Source of the DNA: Actinomycetales bacterium
GTDB lineage: Bacteria; Actinomycetota; Actinomycetes; Actinomycetales; Dermatophilaceae
Direction of reading: 5' to 3'
DNA length: 64,000 bases
Assembly (NCBI GenBank): GCA_016710385.1
Contig: JADJVX010000018.1
Coordinates: 124,001-188,000, forward strand
Shown: piece after piece, positions 24,387 through 33,214 of the stretch
Numbering within the stretch: the stretch's first letter is position 1
How the letters are laid out: each line of letters opens with the position of its first letter
Made by a program: the position numbers and the translations under genes
Notes under the pieces: generated by a model
The model's input: only the letters and a program-made list of their open reading frames with translations
Told to the model about the DNA's origin: nothing
Database searches by the model: none

Positions 24387-25544
24387 ATGAGCGAAGCCAC
24401 GCCCGCGCATGGAGCGCCGGAGCCCCTGGCTCCGTCCACCCTGCATCTCTGGGACGTGCTCCCCGCGGTCGTCTCCGCGCTGGGCGTCGGGGCGCCAACC
24501 CAACCGCTCCTCACCCTCGCCCCGACCCGACGGGCCGTCGTCGTCCTCGTGGACGGGCTGGGGGAGCAGCTCCTACGGCGTCGAGCCGGCCATGCGCCGT
24601 TTCTGCGCACCGGCCTGGAGACGGCATACGGGTTGGTCTGTGGTTACCCCTCGACGACCGCGACCTCCATGGGGTCCTTCGGCACCGGGCTGCCACCCGG
24701 AGCTCACGGCCTGGTGGGTTACGAGATGCTGGTGCCGGCTGAGGACCGCATCTTCAACGCGCTGTCGTGGCAGGACGGCCCGGACGCCCGGCGTTGGCAA
24801 CCCGAGCCCACGGTCTTCGAGCGGGCCGAGCGCGCCGGAGTGGCGGTGACGCGGATCGGCCCGGGCTTCTTCGATGGCTCCGGGTTGACCACAGCGGCCT
24901 TGCGCGGTGGCGACTTCGTTGCTGCACAAGAACTTTCGGCTCGGGTCGAGGCCGCCCTCGCCGCAGTGCGCCGGAGCCCACGGGCGCTGGTCTACCTCTA
25001 CTGGGGTGACCTGGACAAGGCCGGCCACGTGCACGGTGTCGATTCGTGGGAGTGGACCGCCGAGCTCGAACGCATCGACGCGGCACTCGCCGAGCTGGCG
25101 GCCAGGGTCCCACCGGACACGACGGTGCTGGTGACCGCCGATCACGGCATGGTCGATGTGCCCTTCGACCGGCGCATCGATCTGGCCGACGAGACCGAGC
25201 TGCTGGCCGGTGTTCGACACGTGGGAGGGGAGCCGCGCGCGGTCCAGCTCTATACGCAGCCTGGCGCGTCCGGCGACGTCGCGGCCGCCTGGCAGTCCCG
25301 GCTCGGGGAGGATGCTCGGGTGGTATGCCGTGCTGACCTGGTCGCCGAGGGGGCTTTCGGCCCGGTGAGCGACACGGTGCTTCCGCGGATCGGGGACGTC
25401 TTGGTCAATGCCACGGCCGATATCGCGGTCGTCGACTCGTCGCGGATGCGACCCGAGCTCCTGCGCCTCGTCGGGTTACACGGGTCGGTGACCCTGGCGG
25501 AGGCCTCGATCCCGCTTCTCGTGTGGCCGGCTCGGATCGCCTAG
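24387..25544 (+). CDS. Alkaline phosphatase-superfamily nucleotide pyrophosphatase/phosphodiesterase
   Basis: A 385-residue enzyme of the type I phosphodiesterase/nucleotide pyrophosphatase family. Metal ligands and nucleophile are in VVVLVDGLGEQLLRRR (first Asp), GYPSTTATSMGSFGTGL (catalytic Thr), YWGDLDKAGHVHG (Asp and His) and VTADHGMVDVP (Asp-His). There is no signal peptide. The likely substrate is a phosphodiester or nucleotide sugar in the cytoplasm, but this is not determined. ATG 24387 lies just after the DUF5998 stop; the longer frame from 24246 is inside that gene and is rejected. A close functional link to DUF5998 is suggested by their conserved adjacency. Confidence 0.87.
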   Translation: MSEATPAHGAPEPLAPSTLHLWDVLPAVVSALGVGAPTQPLLTLAPTRRAVVVLVDGLGEQLLRRRAGHAPFLRTGLETAYGLVCGYPSTTATSMGSFGTGLPPGAHGLVGYEMLVPAEDRIFNALSWQDGPDARRWQPEPTVFERAERAGVAVTRIGPGFFDGSGLTTAALRGGDFVAAQELSARVEAALAAVRRSPRALVYLYWGDLDKAGHVHGVDSWEWTAELERIDAALAELAARVPPDTTVLVTADHGMVDVPFDRRIDLADETELLAGVRHVGGEPRAVQLYTQPGASGDVAAAWQSRLGEDARVVCRADLVAEGAFGPVSDTVLPRIGDVLVNATADIAVVDSSRMRPELLRLVGLHGSVTLAEASIPLLVWPARIA

Positions 25545-25555
25545 GGTTGCCGGTC

Positions 25556-26224
25556 GTGGCCGAACTGCTCTACTTCTGCGGAACGATGGATTCCGGCAAG
25601 TCCACCCTTGCCCTGCAGATCGAGCACAACCACTCCGCGCGCGGCAAGCGCGGCCTCATTTTCACCAAGCATGATCGAGCCGGCGTCGCGGTGCTGTCCT
25701 CGCGCCTGGGGCTGTCGCACCAGGCGCTCGAGGTGAGCGACAACCTCGACTTCTGGGATGCCGTTGTCGCGATGAGCACCGAAGGCCAGCGCATCGACTT
25801 CCTCGTCTGCGACGAGGCCCAGTTCTACCGCCCGGAGCAGATCGAACAGCTGGCTCGGATCGTCGACGAGATGGGCATCGACGTGTTTGCTTTCGGAATC
25901 CTCGCCGACTTCCGCACCCGGTTGTTCCCTGGTTCGGCCCGCTTGGTCGAACTCGCCGACCGAGTCCAGACCCTGCAGGTCGAGGCGTTGTGCTGGTGCG
26001 GCGCCAGGGCAACTCACAACGCGCGCGTACTCGACGGACAGATGGTCACCGAGGGCGACCAAGTGCTCGTCGGAGACACCGCCAGCGGTGGCGCCGGTGT
26101 GGTGGAGTACGAAGTCCTGTGCCGTCGTCACCACTCGCGGCGGATGACGTCGCACGCCGCCCGTGCGGCCGCGATCTCACCGGACGTGTTGCCCTTCGAC
26201 CTGTCCGGCCGCGCGCCGAGCTAG
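25556..26224 (+). CDS. tdk: Thymidine kinase
   Basis: A 222-residue type II thymidine kinase, which phosphorylates thymidine for nucleotide salvage in the cytoplasm. Walker A is GTMDSGKST at about residues 8-16 and Walker B is FLVCDEAQFY. The lasso region has VFAFGILADFRTRLFPGSARL, and a zinc site is formed by CWCGARATHNAR and a later Cys in VLCRRHH. GTG 25556 is the start that places the P-loop at the usual distance; a TAGGGT box (25542-25547) overlapping the upstream stop could drive a nearly leaderless transcript. The C-terminus is longer than in E. coli Tdk by some 20 residues. Confidence 0.94.
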   Translation: MAELLYFCGTMDSGKSTLALQIEHNHSARGKRGLIFTKHDRAGVAVLSSRLGLSHQALEVSDNLDFWDAVVAMSTEGQRIDFLVCDEAQFYRPEQIEQLARIVDEMGIDVFAFGILADFRTRLFPGSARLVELADRVQTLQVEALCWCGARATHNARVLDGQMVTEGDQVLVGDTASGGAGVVEYEVLCRRHHSRRMTSHAARAAAISPDVLPFDLSGRAPS

Positions 26225-26231
26225 CTGCTCT

Positions 26232-26247
26232 CCCCACGTAGGTGGGG
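26232..26247. terminator. Bidirectional terminator-like hairpin between tdk and sepH
   Basis: CCCCAC (26232-26237), a 4-nt loop and GTGGGG (26242-26247) form a 6-bp stem within the 45-bp gap between convergent genes. A second GC-rich fold (GGCCGTCCGGCC) follows. There is no T run. Confidence 0.5.
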
Positions 26248-26269
26248 CATGGGGCCGTCCGGCCGATGG

Positions 26270-27517
26270 CTAGTCGGGGGCGTCTGACACCGAGTCTGCT
26301 TGGGCACCGCTCCCGCGCGCTGGACCGAAGAGGAACGAGTCCCAGGTCGACTTGAGCCGCTCCTGAGCCAGCGCCGAACGACGTTCTGCTGCAGTGAGTT
26401 TCGGAGCCGATATCGCCGAGCGTGAGTCCTGCTCGGACTCATCGTTCTGCTCGGGCTGCTGCTCGGGTTCATCAGGCGTGCCGTCGTCGTCGGCCGAATC
26501 GTTGCCGTCGGGATGATTGGGTGGCTCTCGGGGATCATCGACAGCGGCCGCTTCCAGGTCGCCCAGGTCACCACGCAGCTGGGCGGTGTCGAACTCCCCA
26601 GGCGCCGCGGGCCGGTCATCTTCGTCGGCCTCGAGTCGACCGCGTCCGAAGTCCCGGCGACTGTCAAGGTGGACCACGGTAGCCGGCCCACCGAGGTCGG
26701 CACCTGCGTCGGATGCTGCCGCATCGTCCTGAGCCACCTCGGACTCGGCGCTCGATGCCGCGTCGATGGGCAATGCCATTGGCTCAGTGCCACGACGCCG
26801 GGCGGGTGCCCGCCGGAGTTTGGCTCCAGAGGCTTGGCGCATCGCGGTGGTGAGGTCGTGCGGCGAGGTCTCGCGACGCCGCGCCGGAGCCTCCAGCCCG
26901 CCCTCAGCTTCGACGTCATAGACGGGGACATCGCTGTGGTTCTGGCCGGGCTCGTCCTCGCTGAGCCAGCGGGCTTCGTCGTCGCGCGCGGCCAGCGAAC
27001 GGGTCCTGGCGTTGTAGGACCAGCTGGCAGTGCGCTGGCGGCCCCCGGCGGCGAAGGAGAGGACGAGCACCCACTCGGTGCTCTCCCGGCGCCACGAATC
27101 CCACTCGGCGCTGGATGCGTCGACGCCGCGGGCGGTCAAGCGCTCCTCCACGCGCGACAGCAGCGTCGGCCCGGCCGCCCCACGAGGTGTGCGCAGCCGC
27201 ACCGCCCGGGCAACTGAGGCGATGTGCTCGCGTTCGGCGAGGATCGGACCGGCATACTTGTCGACCTTCTCCACCGTCCAACCGGCTCGTTCGGCGGTCT
27301 CTTCGACGCTTGCTCCCGACCGCAACAGCGCTTGGACGTCACGGGGCCGCAGGCCACCGTCGATCTCGATGAGCAGCTGCCCGAGCCGGGGCCGATCCCG
27401 CCGCGCTGCCGCCCGGAGAGCGTCGTCGAGCGGGAGCCGATGCCGCACGCCATCGGGGTCGGCCAGGATCAGGTGGGCGCCGTCTTCGTGGACGCCGATC
27501 AAGCGCAGGTCGGCCAT
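26270..27517 (-). CDS. sepH: Septation protein SepH (DUF3071)
   Basis: A 415-residue actinobacterial cell-division protein. The conserved N-terminal domain starts MADLRLIGVHEDGAHLIL. It contains the helix-turn-helix-like LRPRDVQALLRSGASVEETA and WTVEKVDKYAGPILAERE, then WVLVLSFAAGGRQRTASWSY. The remaining 220 residues are Asp/Glu/Ala-rich and disordered, ending in a short conserved helix (RLKSTWDSFLFG). In Streptomyces and mycobacteria SepH binds FtsZ and promotes its assembly. ATG 27517 has AAGGAGAG 4 nt upstream and is clearly right; the frame to 27844 has no such site. The gene is divergent from suhB. Confidence 0.93.
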   Translation of the reverse strand: MADLRLIGVHEDGAHLILADPDGVRHRLPLDDALRAAARRDRPRLGQLLIEIDGGLRPRDVQALLRSGASVEETAERAGWTVEKVDKYAGPILAEREHIASVARAVRLRTPRGAAGPTLLSRVEERLTARGVDASSAEWDSWRRESTEWVLVLSFAAGGRQRTASWSYNARTRSLAARDDEARWLSEDEPGQNHSDVPVYDVEAEGGLEAPARRRETSPHDLTTAMRQASGAKLRRAPARRRGTEPMALPIDAASSAESEVAQDDAAASDAGADLGGPATVVHLDSRRDFGRGRLEADEDDRPAAPGEFDTAQLRGDLGDLEAAAVDDPREPPNHPDGNDSADDDGTPDEPEQQPEQNDESEQDSRSAISAPKLTAAERRSALAQERLKSTWDSFLFGPARGSGAQADSVSDAPD

Positions 27518-27662
27518 GATCTCTCCTTGATCGGCAACGGCACTCGGGGGCAGCCAGTGCCACACCCAGTACCCGACTCTCTCATCCCGACACGCTGCGC
27601 CCAAGCCTCCACGCCGCAACGCAACCCCCCGCCTCGCCAGTCCAAGGCGACCCACGCCTCGG

Positions 27663-27668
27663 TAGGTT
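27663..27668 (+). promoter_or_regulatory. -10 element TAGGTT of a probable leaderless promoter for suhB
   Basis: TAGGTT ends 6 nt before GTG 27675, with no ribosome-binding site between them. No clear -35 box is seen. Confidence 0.45.
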
Positions 27669-27674
27669 GATCGC

Positions 27675-28514
27675 GTGACCTGGGCTACCGACCAACTCCC
27701 TGATCCCCAGACACTCCGTGAGCTGGGGGCGCTCGCGCTGCGCGTCGCGCGCGCGGCCGCCACGCTCGTGCACGAGGGGCGACCGGATCGCCTGGACACC
27801 TCGACCAAGTCCTCGGACACCGACGTCGTGACGATCATGGACACCCGGTCGGAGGCTCAGCTTCGAACCGCCCTGCGCGCGGCCCGGCCCGCGGATGGGT
27901 TCGTCGGCGAGGAGGGTGAGGACCTCGCCGGCACGACGGGGATCACCTGGGTGGTCGACCCCATCGACGGGACGGTCAACTACCTCTACGACCTGCCGAT
28001 GTATGCCGTCTCGGTTGCAGCGGTCCTCGGCTCACCCCGAGGCCCGGCCTGGCGACCGGTCGTCGGCGCAGTCGTCAGTCCGGTGCTCAACCTGGCGTGG
28101 ACGGCCCTCGTGGGTCAGGGGGCGGCCCGCCATGACCTGGCCACCGGCGCGAGGACACCCCTATCTGTCGGCACCCAGACCGACCTCGGCCATGCCCTGA
28201 TCGGCACGGGCTTCGGCTATCGGGCTGACACTCGCGCCGAGCAGGCGCGCACCCTCGTCGAGGTGCTCCCGAGGGTGCGTGACATCCGGCGGCTCGGCAG
28301 CGCAGCGACCGATCTGTGTCTCGTGGCGGACGGACGGCTCGACGCCTACTACGAGTCCGGTCTCAAGCCGTGGGACCTGGCAGCGGGCCGGCTGGTGGTC
28401 AGCGAAGCCGGCGGGGTCGTCGTAGGTCCCGCGGGTGGGGAGCCGACTGAGGAGATGGTGGTGGCGGGCAACGCCGCATTGGTGGCGGCCCTCAGGCCGC
28501 TCGTGACCCGCTGA
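27675..28514 (+). CDS. suhB: Inositol-1-monophosphatase family phosphatase (SuhB/ImpA-like)
   Basis: A 279-residue Mg2+-dependent phosphatase. Metal-binding motifs are FVGEEGEDLAG (Glu pair), WVVDPIDGTVNYLYDLP (motif A) and LKPWDLAAGRLVVSEAGG (motif B), all intact. In actinobacteria the homologue supplies inositol or dephosphorylates related sugars; SuhB in E. coli also affects RNA polymerase. Position next to sepH and upstream of DUF4193 and dut matches Rv2701c in M. tuberculosis. GTG 27675 follows a TAGGTT box and has no ribosome-binding site, so translation is probably leaderless. Confidence 0.92.
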   Translation: MTWATDQLPDPQTLRELGALALRVARAAATLVHEGRPDRLDTSTKSSDTDVVTIMDTRSEAQLRTALRAARPADGFVGEEGEDLAGTTGITWVVDPIDGTVNYLYDLPMYAVSVAAVLGSPRGPAWRPVVGAVVSPVLNLAWTALVGQGAARHDLATGARTPLSVGTQTDLGHALIGTGFGYRADTRAEQARTLVEVLPRVRDIRRLGSAATDLCLVADGRLDAYYESGLKPWDLAAGRLVVSEAGGVVVGPAGGEPTEEMVVAGNAALVAALRPLVTR

Positions 28515-28736
28515 CCGAGCGTGCGCTCCGGAGCCTGCGCACGGCATACCGGTTGGGGGTGGCGCCCCGCATTCCGGACTCAAGGTGACGGCAGGGCCAT
28601 CGATGGGGCACAATCCGCCGCGCAGGGACTTTGTCCCCGGCGGAACCCGAGGGTTGGCGGTCGCAGCAGGCATAGACCGGGGGCTCGCGGTGTTGGAGAC
28701 GGCAGCGCTGACGGCACTGGAGGAGAACAAAGGCAC

Positions 28737-29036
28737 ATGGCGACCGACTACGACGCGCCACGCAAGACCGACGACGACCTGTCCGAGGACTCGATCGAGG
28801 AACTCAAGGCGCGCCGCGTCGACAAGACGTCCGCGAGCGTGGACGTTGACGAGGCCGAACAGGCTGAGGGCTTCGAGCTGCCGGGAGCGGACCTCTCTGG
28901 CGAGGAGTTGTCCGTTCGCGTGCTGCCTCGCCAGGCCGACGAGTTCACCTGCTCGCGCTGCTTCCTGGTGCGCCATCGCAGCCAGGTGGCCAAGGAGTCG
29001 AACGGACAGGCCATCTGCCGCGACTGCGTCGCTTGA
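28737..29036 (+). CDS. DUF4193 zinc-ribbon protein
   Basis: A 99-residue protein conserved in actinobacteria. The N-terminal half is acidic (YDAPRKTDDDLSEDSIEELK). The C-terminal half has a zinc-ribbon pattern, FTCSRCFLVRHRSQVA...AICRDC, with two CxxC pairs. ATG 28737 has a strong GGAGGAG about 10 nt upstream. Its stop overlaps the TTG start of dut. In mycobacteria a DUF3093 gene lies between the two on the other strand; that gene is missing here. The function is unknown; a role in transcription is possible from the zinc ribbon. Confidence 0.9.
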   Translation: MATDYDAPRKTDDDLSEDSIEELKARRVDKTSASVDVDEAEQAEGFELPGADLSGEELSVRVLPRQADEFTCSRCFLVRHRSQVAKESNGQAICRDCVA

Positions 29037-29503
29037 GCACGCCCATCCGGATCGGTCTGCGCAGACTCGACACGGATTTGCCGATTCCGCGGGCCGCGCA
29101 TCCCGGCGATGCGGGCCTGGACGTGTATGCGCGCGAGGACGTCCTGCTCGCCCCGGGCGAGCGCTATCTCATGCCCACCGGTATTGCCATTGCGCTGCCG
29201 GTGGGGTTTGCCGCCTTCACTCATCCGCGCTCGGGGCTTGCCGCGCGACACGGGATCAGCATCGTCAACGCTCCCGGCACCGTAGACGCGGGCTACCGGG
29301 GCGAGATCATGGTCAACCTGATCAACCTCGACCCACGAGAGGCCTTTCAGGTGCGTCGGGGCGACCGCGTGGCACAACTGGTCGTGCAACGCGTGGAGCG
29401 GGTGCACTTCGAGGTGCTCGATTCGCTCCCGGAGAGCAGTCGGGGGGAGACTGGGCACGGCGCCAGCGGCGGCTTCGATCAATCGGCTCTCTCCGAGGGC
29501 TAG
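29033..29503 (+). CDS. dut: dUTP diphosphatase
   Basis: A 156-residue trimeric dUTPase that converts dUTP to dUMP and keeps uracil out of DNA. The five family motifs are present: HPGDAGLDVYA (1), HPRSGLAARHGI (2), NAPGTVDAGYRGEIMVNLIN (3), RGDRVAQLVVQRV (4) and the C-terminal RGETGHGASGGFDQS (5) that closes over the active site. The start is TTG 29033, overlapping the preceding TGA (TTGA), which gives MSTPIRIGLRRLD. The overlap implies coupling with the DUF4193 gene. Confidence 0.95.
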   Translation: MSTPIRIGLRRLDTDLPIPRAAHPGDAGLDVYAREDVLLAPGERYLMPTGIAIALPVGFAAFTHPRSGLAARHGISIVNAPGTVDAGYRGEIMVNLINLDPREAFQVRRGDRVAQLVVQRVERVHFEVLDSLPESSRGETGHGASGGFDQSALSEG

Positions 29504-29564
29504 GGTCGACCCCGCCTCCGCCCAACGCGCTTGGCCCGACCTTTGTGAGCAGTGAGGAACCGAC

Positions 29565-30329
29565 GTGGCACTCTTCGGACGCCGACGTAGCAGCGACCGT
29601 GCGTCAGCCGGCGACGCCGATGTGGCCGAGCCGATCGAGGCTGCGGCACCCGAGGTCATCGAGCAACAGGCCGATGTGAGTGACGACGACGGCTACGAGC
29701 CCACGACCGCGTTCAGCCGGCTGCGCGGCCCGTTCGACCGAAGCGAGGTCGCGGACCGCGGCGACTACCTCGATCTCGGGGGGATGTGGCTGCCGCGCCT
29801 GGAGGGTTTGGAACTGCGCCTCGAGGTCGATCAGCAGACCCAGACGATCATCGGCGTCCAACTCGTGCAAGGCCGCTCCATGGCCCAACTGCAAGCGTTC
29901 GCCGCACCGCGCACGGCTGGCCTCTGGGCCGAGCTCCGAGGCGAGATCGCCCAGGGTGTCCTGAGCCAGGGCGGCTCGGCAGAGGTCGTCGACGGGGCTC
30001 TCGGCAAAGAGCTGAGGGTGCTCGCGCCAGGGGGCCAGGCCATGCGGTTCCTCGGCGTCGACGGCCCTCGGTGGTTCTTGCGGGCGGTACTCAACGGTCC
30101 GGCAGCCAGCAGCGAATCAGCTGCGGCACCGTTGGTCGACATCGTCCGCAAGGTCGTCGTCGTGCGCGGCTCCGAGGCTATGCCGCCTCGGGAAGTGCTA
30201 CCGCTGCGCCTGCCCGAGGATGCTGTGCCTGCTGAGCCACCGGCCGACCCGCCGAGCGACCGTCGCGCCCCGCGACAGGAGGACCTGCGCCCCTTCGAGC
30301 GGGGACCCGAGATCACTGAGGTGCACTGA
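29565..30329 (+). CDS. DUF3710 family protein
   Basis: A 254-residue protein of the actinobacterial DUF3710 family. It starts MALFGRRRSSDRAS with an acidic variable segment to residue 45. The conserved core has GPFDRSEVADRGDYLDLGGMW and LEVDQQTQTIIGVQLVQGRS, and GVDGPRWFLRAVLNGPAA towards the end. The tail is Pro/Asp-rich. GTG 29565 has GAGGA upstream. A TAGGGT hexamer at 29501-29506, overlapping the dut stop, could be its promoter. It heads a tight operon with the OB-fold and DUF3159 genes. No function is known. Confidence 0.88.
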   Translation: MALFGRRRSSDRASAGDADVAEPIEAAAPEVIEQQADVSDDDGYEPTTAFSRLRGPFDRSEVADRGDYLDLGGMWLPRLEGLELRLEVDQQTQTIIGVQLVQGRSMAQLQAFAAPRTAGLWAELRGEIAQGVLSQGGSAEVVDGALGKELRVLAPGGQAMRFLGVDGPRWFLRAVLNGPAASSESAAAPLVDIVRKVVVVRGSEAMPPREVLPLRLPEDAVPAEPPADPPSDRRAPRQEDLRPFERGPEITEVH

Positions 30330-30331
30330 CC

Positions 30332-30760
30332 ATGGCCGACCACGATGCCGTGGACCGTGCATCGGCGATCGAGATGGTCCCCCGCGGGTCGCGCTGGGGC
30401 GCGCTGCGGCGTTTCCTCCAGCGGTGGTCCCGATCGGCAGCTGACATCGACTCTGCGAAGTTGCTCGACACGGCCACCCGAGTCGGGGCCACGCCCATCG
30501 CCGATCTCGAGCAGCGGGTGCCAGGGGTGGCGTTCGGCGAGATTCGTTCGGTGGCCCTGCGGCCTCAGGTGCAGGTGCCCGCACTCGTCGTCGAGGTATC
30601 GGATGGCACCGGGACGTTGGAAGTGGTCTGGCTAGGGCGGCGCGAGATCGTGGGCATCGAGCCCGGCGTCACGCTGCGGGTCCATGGACGCACGACCCAG
30701 CGCCGCGGCATACCGGTGATGTTCAACCCGTCCTACGAGATCATTCCGGCCCGTGGCTGA
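30332..30760 (+). CDS. OB-fold nucleic-acid-binding domain protein
   Basis: A 142-residue protein. Residues about 45-140 form an OB fold (VRVGATPIADL, VVEVSDGTGTLEVVWLGRREI, GVTLRVHGRTTQRRGIPVMFNPSYEIIP). The N-terminal 40 residues are basic and Arg/Trp-rich (GSRWGALRRFLQRWSRS). It corresponds to Rv2694c-type proteins found between DUF3710 and DUF3159 genes across actinobacteria. The OB fold suggests single-stranded nucleic-acid binding; a role with the next-door membrane protein is possible but unproven. It starts 2 nt after the DUF3710 stop. Confidence 0.85.
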   Translation: MADHDAVDRASAIEMVPRGSRWGALRRFLQRWSRSAADIDSAKLLDTATRVGATPIADLEQRVPGVAFGEIRSVALRPQVQVPALVVEVSDGTGTLEVVWLGRREIVGIEPGVTLRVHGRTTQRRGIPVMFNPSYEIIPARG

Positions 30761-31598
30761 CCTGGCGTCCGATCCGAGCGGGCCGCGCGCGCACCTCACC
30801 GTCGAGGAGCTGCTGCGCGAGAGGCTGTCGGCCGCCCTCGGGGGCTGGCGCGGCGCGGCCGAGTCCGCGCTGCCGACCCTCGCCTTCGTCGTTGCGTGGA
30901 ACCTCAGCCAGAACGTCACCCAGGCGGCAGTCGTCGCGGTCGTCGCCGCGGTCGTGGTCGCCGGAGTGCGGATGGCCCAAGGGCAAACGCTGCGGTATGC
31001 CGGGTACTCCCTCTTCGCGGTCCTCCTGACCGCCCTCATCGCCACTCGGACCGGTCGCGCCCAAGACGCCTTCCTGCCCGGCATCCTCATGTCGGTCGGC
31101 AACGTCATCCTCTTCGGCGGGGCCAACCTGGTGCGCTGGCCGTTGTTCGGGTTCCTCATCGCTGCCGGTGATCCGGACATGGTCCGGGCCGCTGCCGACA
31201 TCCGGGCATCGGGAAGCCGCGCGACCCGGGCCGAGCGGGCTGCCCTGCCGGACGAGGAGCGAGCCGCGCTGGAGGCGTCCGACGAGGCTGCCGCTGGTGA
31301 GTTCAACCAGGCCTTGGTGCGCTGGCGTCGGCACGCGGGGATCGTCAAGGTGGCCAGCCGGCTGGGCTGGATCCTCGTCGGGCTGGCCCTGGTCCGGCTG
31401 TCTATCCAGGTGCCTCTTTACCTCCAGGGATCGGTGGAGGCGCTCGGCATTGCCAAGATCGTCCTGGGGTGGCCGGCCTACCTCGTTGCCGTGGGCATTG
31501 CCGCGCTGCTGCTGCTGCGCGGTCACACCCCGCTGGACGATCCCACTCACCCGGCACGCCCGGCCGCGCCGGAGCCCGGCAACACCTCGGCAGGCTAG
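30753..31598 (+). CDS. DUF3159 integral membrane protein
   Basis: A 281-residue membrane protein of the DUF3159 family. After a cytoplasmic N-terminus (LTVEELLRERLSAALGG) there are about five hydrophobic helices, including AAVVAVVAAVVVAGVRMAQG and FLPGILMSVGNVILFGGANL, with the family-typical RWPLFGFLIA. A charged cytoplasmic loop (ASGSRATRAERAALPDEERAAL) follows. GTG 30753 overlaps the OB-fold gene by 8 nt, so coupling is likely. The function is unknown. Confidence 0.88.
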   Translation: MADLASDPSGPRAHLTVEELLRERLSAALGGWRGAAESALPTLAFVVAWNLSQNVTQAAVVAVVAAVVVAGVRMAQGQTLRYAGYSLFAVLLTALIATRTGRAQDAFLPGILMSVGNVILFGGANLVRWPLFGFLIAAGDPDMVRAAADIRASGSRATRAERAALPDEERAALEASDEAAAGEFNQALVRWRRHAGIVKVASRLGWILVGLALVRLSIQVPLYLQGSVEALGIAKIVLGWPAYLVAVGIAALLLLRGHTPLDDPTHPARPAAPEPGNTSAG

Positions 31599-31651
31599 AG
31601 CGCAGCCGGCACCCGGGCGCTCGCGGCGCTCACGGCGCTCACGGGCAGCCG

Positions 31652-32341
31652 TCAGTCGTCGGTGTCGCCCAGGCGGGGCTTGTGGCCGGGCGAGAGCAAG
31701 TTCTCGAGGTCGTCGCTCACTTCGTCGGGCGCGATGAAGAGCAACTCGTCATGGGCCTCGAGGCAATCGTCGGCGGAGGGCGCGATGGGGCGCTCATCGC
31801 GGACGATCCCGACCAGGACCGTGCCGGTGGGCCAGGTGACCTCACCGACTCGGTGGCCGGCATACGGGCTCTGCGGGGGAAGCGTCATCTCGACCAGGGA
31901 GGTCTTGGCGCGACGGAACTGGAAAATCCGCACCAAGTCGCCGACGGTCACGGCCTCCTCGATGAGGGCCGTCATGAGCCGTGGAGTCGAGACCGCGACA
32001 TCGACCCCCCACGACTCGTCGAACATCCACTCGTTGCGCGGGTTGTTGACCCGCGCGACCGTGCGGGGCACGCCGAACTCGGTCTTGGCGAGCAGCGAGA
32101 CCACGAGGTTGGCCTTGTCGTCGCCAGTGGCCGCAACGACGACATCGCACTGGTCGAGGCGCGCTTCTTCCAACGCCGAAATCTCACAGGCGTCGGCGAG
32201 CAACCAGGCGGCATCGGGCACCCGGACCGTCATCTTCTCTTCGATGGTGCGGTCCACGAGCAAAACGTCGTGGCCGTTGTGGGTGAGTTCGCGGGCGATG
32301 GATCGTCCGACGCTGCCGGCTCCGGCGATGACGACGCGCAT
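31652..32341 (-). CDS. TrkA-type potassium channel/transporter regulatory subunit (CeoC-like)
   Basis: A 229-residue RCK protein. The RCK_N Rossmann domain begins MRVVIAGAGSVGRSIARELT and has VLLVDRTIEEKM and VVVAATGDDKANLVVSLLA. The RCK_C domain lies at about residues 140-215 (FRRAKTSLVEMTLP, IVRDERPIAPSADDCLEAHDELLFIAP). It binds NAD(H) or nucleotides and gates a K+ transporter in the membrane. ATG 32341 has AGGAAGG at the right distance. Its paralogue lies directly upstream; the pair corresponds to ceoC/ceoB of mycobacteria. Confidence 0.92.
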   Translation of the reverse strand: MRVVIAGAGSVGRSIARELTHNGHDVLLVDRTIEEKMTVRVPDAAWLLADACEISALEEARLDQCDVVVAATGDDKANLVVSLLAKTEFGVPRTVARVNNPRNEWMFDESWGVDVAVSTPRLMTALIEEAVTVGDLVRIFQFRRAKTSLVEMTLPPQSPYAGHRVGEVTWPTGTVLVGIVRDERPIAPSADDCLEAHDELLFIAPDEVSDDLENLLSPGHKPRLGDTDD

Positions 32342-32388
32342 GACGGCCTTCCTGGGAATCGTGGGCGAGGGCGGGCCTGGCGGCCGGC

Positions 32389-33051
32389 TCAGTCGTGCGG
32401 ACGGGGCGAGGAGAGCACCCGCTCCAGGCGGGGCAGGTCCTGACGGCTGTGCGCGACATGGAGCAAGTCGCCGTCCTGAAGCACGGTGTCCGGGCCGGGG
32501 ATGAGGGCATCGCCTAGGCGGGTGAGGAACGCGACCCGGGTCGCGGCGAGCGATTCCACGTCGGCGATCGGCGTGGCCACCCACGACACGGCATACGGGA
32601 CCTCGGCGATGACGACCTTGCCGCTGGGGTCGGTGAACTCCGGAATCGCGCCATGGGGCACCAGGCGAGAGATGATCTGGTCGGCCGTCCAGCGCACGGT
32701 CGCGACCGTGGGGATCCCGAGGCGCTGGTAGACCATGGCCCGTCGTGGGTCATAGATCCGGGCGGCGACCCGCTCGACGCCGAAGGTCTCCCGGGCCACC
32801 CGGGCGGCCAGGATGTTGGAGTTGTCACCGCTGGACACGGCAGCGAAGGCGTAGGCCTGCTTGATCCCCGCGGCGGTGAGCACCGCTCGGTCAAATCCGA
32901 CCCCGGTGACGGTCTTGCCCTCGAAGTCGCTGCCCAGGCGCCGGAACGCTTTGGGATCCATGTCGATGACCGCGACCTGCTGGCCGCCCGAGGCAAGGGT
33001 GCGGGCCAAGGTGGCACCAACCCGGCCGCAGCCCATGATGACGAAAAGCAC
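32389..33051 (-). CDS. TrkA-type potassium regulatory subunit (CeoB-like)
   Basis: A 220-residue RCK protein paralogous to the downstream gene. The NAD-binding motif is VIMGCGRVGATLARTLA, with VAVIDMDPKAFRRL and FAAVSSGDNSNILAARVARE. The RCK_C part ends PGPDTVLQDGDLLHVAHS. GTG 33051 is the first codon of MLFVIMGCG, the normal start for the family. It is divergent from the APC/KimA-like permease across 163 bp. The K+ ion is inferred from the family and from the neighbour. Confidence 0.92.
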   Translation of the reverse strand: MLFVIMGCGRVGATLARTLASGGQQVAVIDMDPKAFRRLGSDFEGKTVTGVGFDRAVLTAAGIKQAYAFAAVSSGDNSNILAARVARETFGVERVAARIYDPRRAMVYQRLGIPTVATVRWTADQIISRLVPHGAIPEFTDPSGKVVIAEVPYAVSWVATPIADVESLAATRVAFLTRLGDALIPGPDTVLQDGDLLHVAHSRQDLPRLERVLSSPRPHD

Positions 33052-33214
33052 GATCCGACGCTACACCGCAGGGCCGTTGCGGCCCGGGGCGAGACACCAC
33101 GCGTCGGCCACGGGCGACGCGCCGGGCCGACGAGGCCGGGGGTCTGCTACGAGGCGCACGGGAGTCAGCACGGCGAAGCCGGTTGGCAGGCGCGCCGCAG
33201 TCGATCGGCATACC

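Noticed and set aside
33052..33214. A ydaO-type c-di-AMP riboswitch ahead of the KimA-like gene
   Set aside because: The 163-bp divergent gap shows none of the conserved riboswitch sequence blocks I would expect, and part of it must hold the trkA-type promoter.
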